Shown: positions 1-4,779 of the stretch, in pieces
Layout: every line of letters starts with the position of its first letter
Position numbering within the stretch: position 1 is the stretch's first letter
Assembly: GCA_964430745.1 (NCBI GenBank)
Contig: CAYSHI010000486.1
Coordinates: 1 to 8,353 of the forward strand
Length of the DNA: 8,353 nucleotides
DNA from: CBDCGW01 sp964430745
GTDB taxonomy: Bacteria > Acidobacteriota > UBA890
Reading direction: 5' to 3'
Program-made: the position numbers and the translations under genes
The notes under the pieces: model-generated
Seen by the model: only the letters and a program-made list of their open reading frames with translations
Databases searched by the model: none
What the model was told of the DNA's origin: nothing

Positions 1-474
1 GAGATCGTCACCGCCATCGATCCGAACCTCGCGGTCAACACCGTCTCGATGGGCGACATCGTCCAGGCCGTCACCGAGAGCCGCCGCTTCTCCATGTTGC
101 TGGTGACGCTCTTCGCCGGCACCGCCCTCGTCCTCGTAGCCGCCGGCACCTACGGGATCATGTCGTACACCATGTCGCAACGGGTGCACGAAGTCGGGGT
201 GCGCGCCGCTCTCGGCGCCGACAGGAGCCGCCTGCTCTTGTTCTTCCTCGGTCAGGGAATGCGCTTCGCCTCCTGGGGTCTCGCGCTCGGCATCTTCTGG
301 GCGCTGTGGGCGGCGACGATCACGTCGAACCGCGTGTACGGCGTCAACCCCTACAACCCGTGGCTGATTCTCGGCGGAGCGATCTTCATGTTCGCCGTGA
401 CGGTCGCGGCGAGTGTGGTGCCTGTCGTGCGCGCCTCCCGCGTCGATCCGGTTCAGGCGTTGAGGGCGGAGTAG
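1..474 (+). CDS. FtsX/MacB-like ABC permease, C-terminal part (5' end outside window)
   Basis: This is the last 157 codons of a membrane permease subunit; the reading frame is open from base 1 and ends at TAG 472-474. Three hydrophobic segments are visible: around residues 30-52 (FSMLLVTLFAGTALVLVAAG), about 90-112 (GMRFASWGLALGIFWALWAA) and about 122-145. A cytosolic loop after the first segment reads QRVHEVGVRAALGADRSRLL, the typical FtsX-domain loop ('E-hG-hR-x-AhGA'). The protein ends in RASRVDPVQALRAE, the family's standard terminus (DP...ALR.E). Known for the family: MacB-like permeases work with an ATPase in export or mechanotransmission across the inner membrane. The acidobacterial 'duplicated orphan permease' group has this same ending, and membership is my inference. 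The N-terminal half is outside the window, so the substrate cannot be judged. Confidence 0.93.
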   Translation, partial: EIVTAIDPNLAVNTVSMGDIVQAVTESRRFSMLLVTLFAGTALVLVAAGTYGIMSYTMSQRVHEVGVRAALGADRSRLLLFFLGQGMRFASWGLALGIFWALWAATITSNRVYGVNPYNPWLILGGAIFMFAVTVAASVVPVVRASRVDPVQALRAE

Positions 475-482
475 GAATCGTC

Positions 483-509
483 GTGCGTGAGATCGAGGTT
501 GTCGTCTGA
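483..509 (+). pseudogene. hicB: hicB 3' end (last 8 codons and stop)
   Basis: The bases read V-R-E-I-E-V-V-V-stop, the C-terminal end I recognise from short HicB-type antitoxins encoded directly upstream of hicA. The stop (507-509) is 2 bases before the hicA start, the expected hicB-hicA spacing. No HicB-like sequence precedes it: upstream the frame runs into an out-of-frame reading of the permease gene. A second copy of the same 27 bases occurs inverted at 1946-1972 with three differences, all synonymous, which supports a coding origin. The identification rests on this short match plus the context. Confidence 0.6.
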
Positions 510-511
510 CC

Positions 512-601
512 TTGGTCAAGATCCCCGGTGTGTCGCACCGGCGCGCGGTCCGTGCCTTGCGAAGAGCAGGCTTTCGAGCCGTTCGCGAGGGAAAACACCA
601 C
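512..601 (+). pseudogene. hicA: hicA toxin, 5' half only
   Basis: From a TTG start at 512 the frame reads (M)VKIPGVSHRRAVRALRRAGF and continues as RAVREGKHH. This is the N-terminal half of a HicA mRNA interferase (YcfA-type double-stranded RNA-binding fold), including the family's G-[KS]-H segment with the catalytic histidine. Homology stops after about 30 codons, at base 600-602, where the stop codon of the opposing higA gene begins. The second half (normally the '...TIPRH...' strand and the last helix) is missing. The frame stays open to 1003 but is then only antisense to higA and has no HicA character. The toxin should be inactive. HicA proteins are usually about 60-80 residues. Confidence 0.7.
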
Positions 602-880
602 CTATGCCGCCTCGATCACCTCAGCGCGAATCCGCGCGCCCATTTCCCGCTCGGCGACAAGGAGGTCGTAGCGCGTCTGGAGATTCATCCAGAACTCGGC
701 GCTGTTGCCGAAGTACCGGCTCAGGCGCAGAGCGGTCTCAGGCGTAACCGCGCGCTTGCCGTTGAGGATCTGGGTGATGCGCCCGGAGGGGACGCGCAGT
801 GCCAACGCCAGCCTGTTTGCCGAAAGCTCGCGCGCAAGCAGTTCGCGTTTGAGGACCCTTCCGGGGTGGATCGGCTTCAT
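602..880 (-). CDS. higA: HigA-type antitoxin, XRE family helix-turn-helix
   Basis: A 92-residue protein starting MKPIHPGRVLKRELLARELS, the hallmark start of HigA-family antitoxins. An XRE-type helix-turn-helix spans about residues 15-70 (SANRLALALRVPSGRITQIL, then NGKRAVTPETALRLSRYFG), followed by NSAEFWMNLQTRYDLLVAE, also typical of the family. I chose ATG 880: the family begins with this MKPIHPG-type sequence, and GGGGGA lies about 8 bases upstream. Known role: HigA binds and silences the RelE-like RNase HigB and represses its own promoter. Here the usual higB partner, normally just upstream, is absent and a kinase 5' fragment sits in its place. The gene is therefore an orphan antitoxin or a free-standing repressor. 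Its 3' end abuts the broken hicA. Confidence 0.9.
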   Translation of the reverse strand: MKPIHPGRVLKRELLARELSANRLALALRVPSGRITQILNGKRAVTPETALRLSRYFGNSAEFWMNLQTRYDLLVAEREMGARIRAEVIEAA

Positions 881-890
881 GGCGCTTGTC

Positions 891-953
891 CCCCGTGCCG
901 CCGGAGCCCAGCGGCTCGAGGATCTCGTAATGGCCCAGAGACCGACCCACCAT
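891..953 (-). pseudogene. Ser/Thr protein kinase N-terminus fragment, copy 1
   Basis: From ATG 953 the minus strand reads MVGRSLGHYEILEPLGSGGT followed by G. This is the start of a bacterial eukaryote-like kinase up to the glycine-rich ATP loop (G-x-G-G-x-G). The kinase sequence then stops and the higA start follows 10 bases later, in another frame. The usual continuation (x-V-Y/F-x-A, then the catalytic lysine) is missing. No clear ribosome binding site precedes ATG 953. The fragment now forms the leader of higA. A second copy, inverted relative to this one, lies at 2108-2167 and breaks at almost the same codon. Confidence 0.75.
894..935 (-). repeat. 42-base kinase-start repeat, copy 1 (inverted partner at 2126-2167)
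   Basis: This segment encodes GHYEILEPLGSGG plus one residue. It matches 2126-2167 on the opposite strand at 38 of 42 positions by eye. Three of the four differences are synonymous and one changes Thr to Met. The two copies bracket higA's promoter region, vapBC and the hicB/higA remnants, about 1.2 kb. Confidence 0.8.
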
Positions 954-996
954 CGGGGCTTCCCAGCCTGGTCGAAACTAGGATATGCGCATCTGA

Positions 997-1025
997 ATTC
1001 TAACGGTGCCACAGGACGGGATCAA
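997..1025 (-). promoter_or_regulatory. Candidate sigma70-type promoter for higA
   Basis: On the minus strand, TTGATC (1025-1020) and TAGAAT (1002-997) are separated by exactly 17 bases. They match the -35 and -10 consensus at 4 of 6 and 5 of 6 positions. The site lies just past the 3' end of vapC and upstream of the kinase fragment and higA, so a transcript from here would carry the kinase scrap as an untranslated or alternatively translated leader. Chance matches are possible and no operator palindrome is obvious. Confidence 0.4.
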
Positions 1026-1041
1026 CGGGTCCGAACAGCCG

Positions 1042-1512
1042 TCAAACCGCGCCAACGGAGTCGCCGATCCGCACCAGGTGCTCAGGACGTGCCCCCGGTA
1101 CCGACTCCCTGCGCATCCGGTGATCGAACGTCGCCAGGCGACCACCGCGGTGGACGGAGAGACCCAGCAGGTAGACGTCCGTGAGCTGCCTGTTCCCCGC
1201 GATGTGGGTGGGGTCGTAGAGGCCGTCGTCGCACAACGAGACCTCGTCCGGCCAGAAACGATGGTGGCCGCTGCGGCGGAACGCACCCAGGCGGGCTATG
1301 GCGTCTCGGAGGGTCGTGCGGCGCCCCGGATAGGCCGGACTCGACAAGACCCGTACGAATCCATTCTCCGTGAGGGGGCATGTTGCCCACCCGAGCTCCC
1401 TCTGGGTGGCGAACCATTCGTGGGCGACATCGTGGTGAGTGTGGGCCCCATCGAAGAGAGCCACGAGCACGTTCACGTCGAGAAGCGCCACCACCGGAGG
1501 GGACTTACTCAT
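1042..1512 (-). CDS. vapC: VapC-family PIN-domain ribonuclease toxin
   Basis: A 156-residue PIN-domain protein. It begins (M)SKSPPVVALLDVNVLVALF, the family's first strand with the metal-binding Asp12 (LLDVN). Further acidic residues lie where expected: Glu49 in PLTENGFVRVLS, Asp112 in TDVYLLGL and Asp130 in LATFDHRM. The conserved stretch SPAYPGRRTT is also present. Known role: VapC toxins are Mg2+/Mn2+-dependent endoribonucleases that cut tRNA or rRNA and are held inactive by VapB. ATG 1512 was chosen because the PIN homology starts within a few residues and because it overlaps the vapB stop by 8 bases (ATGAGTAA), the usual translational coupling. All four acidic residues are present, so I expect an active toxin. 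Confidence 0.92.
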   Translation of the reverse strand: MSKSPPVVALLDVNVLVALFDGAHTHHDVAHEWFATQRELGWATCPLTENGFVRVLSSPAYPGRRTTLRDAIARLGAFRRSGHHRFWPDEVSLCDDGLYDPTHIAGNRQLTDVYLLGLSVHRGGRLATFDHRMRRESVPGARPEHLVRIGDSVGAV

Positions 1513-1735
1513 CGTCAAGTAGGCGATCCACGTCGTCGACACTGACCGGCCGCTCGCCCGCCGCGCGTCTCGGCAGTACCGGCACGCCATGGCGGACACG
1601 TGGGGGCTCGTCGCGTGGCTCAAGGGCCTGCCGGGCCAACTCGGAGAGCACCTTCCCTGCCGTGGATTTCCGCATCGCAGCAATGTCCTTGGCCGCCTGC
1701 AGAACGTCCTCGTCGATGTCCAGCGTGGTGCGCAT
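1505..1735 (-). CDS. vapB: VapB-type ribbon-helix-helix antitoxin
   Basis: A 76-residue protein beginning MRTTLDIDEDVLQAAKDIAA, the beta-strand and first helix of a ribbon-helix-helix DNA-binding domain. The second helix is about residues 21-37 (MRKSTAGKVLSELARQAL). The C-terminal half is Arg/Pro-rich (PRRAAGERPVSVDDVDRLLD) and should be the flexible part that wraps the toxin. It is the first gene of the vapB-vapC operon, with an 8-base overlap. ATG 1735 fits the family start. In-frame GTG 1756 and ATG 1753 would add up to seven residues (MMIYDRK) not usual in the family. The purine-rich GATCGAAAA before ATG 1735 is only a weak ribosome binding site. Family knowledge predicts VapBC binding to its own promoter just upstream. 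Confidence 0.88.
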   Translation of the reverse strand: MRTTLDIDEDVLQAAKDIAAMRKSTAGKVLSELARQALEPRDEPPRVRHGVPVLPRRAAGERPVSVDDVDRLLDDE

Positions 1736-1740
1736 TTTTC

Positions 1741-1754
1741 GATCATATATCATC
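1741..1754 (-). promoter_or_regulatory. Possible vapBC operator or -10 region
   Basis: An AT-rich, near-palindromic 14-mer (GATGATATATGATC on the minus strand) lies directly upstream of vapB ATG 1735 in otherwise GC-rich DNA. It is symmetric except at one mismatched pair. Its place fits an autoregulatory VapB/VapBC operator overlapping a TATAT-type -10 element. If it is the -10, the transcript would start inside or near the coding start, favouring ATG 1735 over the upstream starts. This rests on position and symmetry only. Confidence 0.3.
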
Positions 1755-1777
1755 ACGCATCAGATGTTTGACGAGAG

Positions 1778-1805
1778 CGACTTCCTCCGTGAGCGGAGGT
1801 CGTCG
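1778..1805. other. Hairpin upstream of vapB
   Basis: The arms CCTCCG (1784-1789) and CGGAGG (1794-1799) pair around a TGAG loop. After a two-base mismatch the stem extends by CGAC/GTCG. There is no U-tract on either side, so it is not a convincing intrinsic terminator. It may be a protein-binding dyad or a leftover of an earlier insertion. Confidence 0.3.
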
Positions 1806-1945
1806 ATCCCGGGGTTTCTCGGCACAACGGCGGCGGGCCGGGCGGCCAAGCAGCCCTCACCGCCCTTCTCGCCACCGAGGGGCCACTGGCCCTTTGAGAC
1901 GGCCACGGATGTGGTGATTGCTACCCCGGTTCTACCCGCCGAGGC
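1806..1945. other. Spacer without recognisable gene
   Basis: I see no credible coding sequence, RNA or repeat in this stretch on either strand. Frames are open here only because the DNA is GC-rich. It separates the vapBC promoter region from the hicB remnant. Confidence 0.5.
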
Positions 1946-2012
1946 TCAGACAACGACCTCGATCTCGCGCACGTCGGCCGTCGCTGTGTTCGAGGCGAAC
2001 CTTGTACTTCAT
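1946..2012 (-). pseudogene. hicB: Collapsed hicB antitoxin gene (both ends kept, middle deleted)
   Basis: From ATG 2012 the minus strand reads MKYKVRLEHSDG, the standard first strand of a HicB antitoxin (MKYxVxLE...). After about 12 codons it passes, in another frame, into the C-terminal end D-V-R-E-I-E-V-V-V-stop (TGA at 1948-1946). HicB proteins of this type are usually about 65-80 residues. Here about 22 codons' worth remain, with an out-of-frame internal deletion (67 bases from start to stop, not a multiple of three). No hicA follows. The last 27 bases match the other hicB tail at 483-509 with only synonymous changes. Confidence 0.65.
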
Positions 2013-2065
2013 CTGCCACCCGCAGCGGTGGCTGTAACCTCGATCACCTCGGCGCGAATCCGCAT
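2009..2065 (-). pseudogene. higA: higA 3'-end fragment as an 18-codon reading frame
   Basis: ATG 2065 opens a frame reading MRIRAEVIEVTATAAGGR and then TGA, which overlaps the hicB ATG by four bases (ATGA). RIRAEVIE is identical to the C-terminus of the intact HigA (ARIRAEVIEAA). At the DNA level 2039-2062 matches 611-634 at 23 of 24 positions, the one difference being synonymous. Nothing HigA-like lies upstream. It is probably a truncated higA tail. The coupling to the hicB start suggests it once belonged to a higA-hicB junction. Confidence 0.55.
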
Positions 2066-2107
2066 AAGCTACCGTTGTGCGCCCCCGCCGACACGGACGA
2101 ACGTGCC

Positions 2108-2167
2108 GTGGTCGGAAAAGCGCGGGGCCACTACGAGATCCTCGAGCCGCTCGGATCCGGCGGCATG
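2108..2167 (+). pseudogene. Ser/Thr protein kinase N-terminus fragment, copy 2
   Basis: From a GTG at 2108 the plus strand reads VVGKARGHYEILEPLGSGGM, the kinase start through most of the glycine-rich loop. It then breaks into unrelated sequence (RRAAPAAAGW). No catalytic lysine or later kinase motif follows. The frame happens to stay open into the metallopeptidase gene at 2333, so an automatic annotation could fuse the two. The breakpoint is within one or two codons of that in copy 1 (891-953, minus). Confidence 0.75.
2126..2167 (+). repeat. 42-base kinase-start repeat, copy 2 (inverted partner at 894-935)
   Basis: This is the inverted partner of 894-935, with 38 of 42 bases matching by eye. 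It contains BamHI-like GGATCC where copy 1 has GGCTCC, a synonymous change at the Gly codon. Confidence 0.8.
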
Positions 2168-2332
2168 CGACGCGCAGCACCCGCGGCGGCAGGATGGCGC
2201 CGACGAAGCGCCGTCACGGCAGAGTCGGCGGCTTCTGCGCCACCCGGAGATTCCACATGCCAACGTGGGAGCGGATATGGGAGGATGAGTGGGGCTCAGC
2301 GTCTCCCCGTGGCCAGTCGGGAGGGGTGCGTA
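2168..2332. other. Leader region of the metallopeptidase gene
   Basis: There is no recognisable gene between the kinase scrap and the peptidase start. An in-frame ATG lies at 2285, but the purines next to it (GGGAGG) touch the ATG and leave no spacing. No convincing -35/-10 pair is visible. Confidence 0.4.
2319..2326 (+). promoter_or_regulatory. Ribosome binding site deciding the GTG 2333 start
   Basis: GGGAGGGG ends six bases before GTG 2333, a near-ideal Shine-Dalgarno and spacing. It favours this start over ATG 2285 and over the far-upstream in-frame ATG 2075. It also gives a compact signal peptide. Confidence 0.65.
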
Positions 2333-4087
2333 GTGCGTCAAGCTCACAGCGTCCGCAAGGCCTCGAGCCTCTTGATCGCCGGCGCCTTGGCGCTGGCGTT
2401 GGAGTCGGGCGGGCTGGCGCCTGCCGCTGCTCCGGTTCAGTCGTTCGCGGGCCTTGAGAGCAGCCGTTACGAAGCCCCGCTCGCCGCCACTCAGCCGGCG
2501 CCCCGGTGGGACTGGTTTCTCCCGGGTCAGCCCCTTCTCGAGGCCCCAGAAACCGGGGCGCAAAGTATCGTCACCCTGAGCGCGCTGGCGTACTTGCCGA
2601 TTCTCGAGCTCGATGGGCAGTGGGCCTATGTGACCTACAAGGGCTACACGGGCTGGTCCGACACGGAGTGGGAGCCGCCGTTCGATCGCGGCAAGGCACG
2701 GCAGGGTATTTTGCGCCACCGTGCCGAGCCCGTGCGTGGCAACGATCCCTGGCGGCTCAAAGCGGCACAAGACGTTCTCGGCCAACGTAGCACCGAGGTC
2801 GCGGTGGGTGGCTATCGCCTGTATACGAACGTGCCGGACGAAGACCTGCTGGCTTTCCTTAACGACGCCGCGACAGCCGCCGAGCGCGGCTACTTCGCCC
2901 GCTACGGACGCCTGCCGAGCGGGGATCCGGTGCGGTCCGTTGTGCTGTTCGCCACCGAGGACGGCTATCGGCGCTTCGCCGCGACGCAGAATTCGGCGAA
3001 TCCAGGCACGAATATCGGGCACGCAGGTGCGGGAGTATTGGCGTTCTACGCGGAGGGCCGCCGGCGTGAAGATCTCGTACGGACGCTGGTGCACGAAATC
3101 ACTCACTTGCTCAACGACCGATCGCTGGCCCGCGCTCTCCCTCCGTGGCTCGAAGAAGGAACCGCCGAGGACCTCGGCGACGTGTGGTTCGAACCGTTCC
3201 CCTTGCCCGCGGTCGACGGTGAGCTGAGCAACATCGCGAGCGTCGGCGTGCAGGCATTCGAGCGGAGGGTCTTCTTCCTCGAAGGACCGCTGCGAGCCAA
3301 GCAGCTACCCCACGTCGGCCGCTTGATCACGCTCGACTACGAGGCCTTTCATCAACCCGGTGTGGAGAGCGGCGCGTATGCCCACAGCGTTGCCTTCGTG
3401 CGCTATCTGCTCGACGGCGAGGACGGGCGATGGACGGAAGGATTTCGGGAGTTCCTCGGCAAGATCGCCACGGGCACTCCGGCCAATCTCCTCGATCTCC
3501 TCGACTGCGACGCCGACACGCTCGACGCCGGCCTGCGTGGATGGCTTCCGGGCGAGGGGCAGGCAGCACGCGATCGTCTGATGAACGCCTATCCCGGCTT
3601 GGAGGCGTACATGGGCGAGGGCGGTCGCTTGACCATCCGACGTCCGCGCCCGGCCAGGAGGCCGCCGCCCAAGGCCAGCAACCCGAAGGTCGACCCGACC
3701 CCGGGGGGCAAGAAGCGAAAAGTCGGCGGACTACCCGCCATCGTGAGCGAGCCTGGCGCGGAAACGGCGAAGGCCCCCGAGCTCGTGATGCTGTTCCGCC
3801 CGCCGGGGATGGCGGCGCAAGATCGAAACGTTGTCGATCCGGTGCTCATCGGCGATGCCCCCGACTACCGGGCCCTCATCACCGCGTCCAGCGCCAAGGG
3901 CATGTTGGCGATCCTCGCAAGGGTCGACACCTCCGGCGCCGTCGTCGACGCGAATATCGATGTTGGCGTTCACCCCGATATCGATGCCGCACTCCTGGAC
4001 GACGTCAGGACGTGGCGGTTCATGCCGGGGACCGTCGACGGCACACCGTCGGAATTCACTATGCGGGTCATTCTGTTTGTCGAATGA
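2333..4087 (+). CDS. Exported gluzincin metallopeptidase (peptidase MA-like) with TonB-type C-terminal domain
   Basis: A 584-residue protein from GTG 2333. Residues 1-34 look like a signal peptide: VRQAHSVRK, then the hydrophobic core SSLLIAGALALAL, ending near APAAAP. Residues about 60-105 resemble a bacterial SH3-like domain (LPILELDGQWAYV, YKGYTGWSDTEW). The peptidase part carries His254-Glu-Ile-Thr-His258 and, 14 residues on, WLEEGTAE (272-279), whose Glu275 is the likely third zinc ligand. This HExxH...WLxEG pattern marks the peptidase MA-like gluzincins. A basic, proline-rich linker follows (about 435-470). The last 70 residues (RVDTSGAVVDANIDVGVHP ... VRTWRFMPG) match the TonB C-terminal fold. 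I infer a periplasmic or surface protease; the TonB-like end may bind an envelope partner. The substrate is unknown. The gene stands alone. Confidence 0.85.
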   Translation: MRQAHSVRKASSLLIAGALALALESGGLAPAAAPVQSFAGLESSRYEAPLAATQPAPRWDWFLPGQPLLEAPETGAQSIVTLSALAYLPILELDGQWAYVTYKGYTGWSDTEWEPPFDRGKARQGILRHRAEPVRGNDPWRLKAAQDVLGQRSTEVAVGGYRLYTNVPDEDLLAFLNDAATAAERGYFARYGRLPSGDPVRSVVLFATEDGYRRFAATQNSANPGTNIGHAGAGVLAFYAEGRRREDLVRTLVHEITHLLNDRSLARALPPWLEEGTAEDLGDVWFEPFPLPAVDGELSNIASVGVQAFERRVFFLEGPLRAKQLPHVGRLITLDYEAFHQPGVESGAYAHSVAFVRYLLDGEDGRWTEGFREFLGKIATGTPANLLDLLDCDADTLDAGLRGWLPGEGQAARDRLMNAYPGLEAYMGEGGRLTIRRPRPARRPPPKASNPKVDPTPGGKKRKVGGLPAIVSEPGAETAKAPELVMLFRPPGMAAQDRNVVDPVLIGDAPDYRALITASSAKGMLAILARVDTSGAVVDANIDVGVHPDIDAALLDDVRTWRFMPGTVDGTPSEFTMRVILFVE

Positions 4088-4137
4088 GGTCTCTTCTGTC
4101 AAAAGCGGAGTTCGGCTGCCTCGATCACCCGTCGGAC

Positions 4138-4599
4138 TTACTCAGGCTGCTTGTGCACCTGCCACCATTCGGCAGCGCGTGCGGGGCTCCATGGATCGTC
4201 GAAGGTGATTCCGTCGAGGGCCGCGATGAGGTCCTCGGCCGTGGCCGGACGCGACGCGGGGTCCTTTTCGAGGCAACTCAGGATCAGGGCGTCCAGGTCG
4301 GGAGGAATCGGCATCTCGGTGTGATGGCTCGGAGGTTCGGGAGTGTCGTTGACGTGCGCCACGATCATCTTGATGCCCGAGGTCGCTCCGAACACGTGGC
4401 GTGCGGTGAGCAACCAATAGCCCACGCAGCCCAGCGCGTAGAGATCGGCGCGTCCGTCCAGAGCCCCTTCGCCGGTCGCCTGTTCGGGAGCGATGTAGGC
4501 GGGCGTTCCGGCAACGCCTTGTGCCCGAGTCAGGGCCACGTCCGGACCCTCATCGAGTGTGAGCTCACGCTTGACAAGCCCGAAGGAGATCCCGGCCCT
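4138..4599 (-). pseudogene. Ser/Thr protein kinase, C-terminal half only
   Basis: The minus-strand frame is open from just after a TGA (4602-4600) to TGA 4138. It reads ISFGLVKRELTLDEG, then GTPAYIAPEQATGEG (the APE motif), DLYALGCVGYWLL (subdomain IX with its conserved Asp), and CLEKDPASRPATAEDL (the subdomain XI Arg). This is the activation segment and C-lobe of a bacterial eukaryote-like kinase. The catalytic HRD loop, lysine and P-loop are missing. The DFG Asp is also lost: removing four bases (CTCC on the minus strand) before the Phe codon would restore D-F-G-L-V-K, so a small insertion probably hit the gene. A GTG at 4539 could start a 133-residue C-lobe product, but it would have no kinase activity. 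It converges with the peptidase gene, 50 bases away. Confidence 0.8.
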
Positions 4600-4662
4600 T
4601 CACGCCGTCCATCGTTCGGGTCCTCCGCGTGGATCTTAGCGCGGTGGCCGGGCGCGGGAAGC

Positions 4663-4761
4663 TACTGTCCGGGCTGCGGGGCGCAGTTTCGCGCTGGAAT
4701 CGCGGTCTGCAACGACTGCGAGGTCGCGCTCACGCCGTTCCGTGGGCCCGCCGCGAGATGA
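4663..4761 (+). pseudogene. Zinc-ribbon coding fragment lacking a start codon
   Basis: The plus strand reads YCPGCGAQFRAGIAVCNDCE, then VALTPFRGPAAR and TGA. The pattern CxxC-(12)-CxxC with 'G.....C.DC...L' is that of the short zinc ribbons found at the start of many bacterial proteins (type 'CPxCGxEYRxGxxxCxDCxxxL'). No ATG, GTG or TTG lies in frame close upstream; the frame runs back as antisense to the kinase remnant. I read it as a gene whose 5' end was replaced when the adjacent kinase fragment was formed. A short expressed peptide using a non-standard start cannot be excluded. Confidence 0.5.
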
Positions 4762-4779
4762 CGGCGACACTCGGAGCCT

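Noticed and set aside
894..2167. Inverted kinase-start repeats as terminal inverted repeats of a transposon
   Set aside because: The repeats encode a protein motif, there is no transposase between them, and no flanking target duplication is visible.
1380..2288. Long plus-strand open frame across vapB and the spacer
   Set aside because: It is Arg/Ser/Pro-rich with no motif and antisense to vapB and the hicB and higA remnants. The overlap with vapBC is decisive.
475..2332. Chromosomal integron cassettes as an explanation for the TA cluster
   Set aside because: No attC-like sites with paired R/L core sequences were seen, gene orientation is mixed and no integrase is present, so the evidence is lacking.
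2069..3106. Long minus-strand open frame opposite the metallopeptidase
   Set aside because: It is antisense to a gene with clear motifs and shows no recognisable domain; GC-rich DNA leaves such frames open.
4088..4137. Terminator between the converging peptidase gene and kinase remnant
   Set aside because: No stable stem-loop with a U-tract was found in this gap.
3430..4761. 443-codon plus-strand frame from the peptidase into the zinc ribbon
   Set aside because: It is out of frame with the peptidase and antisense to the kinase remnant; only its last 33 codons look real.
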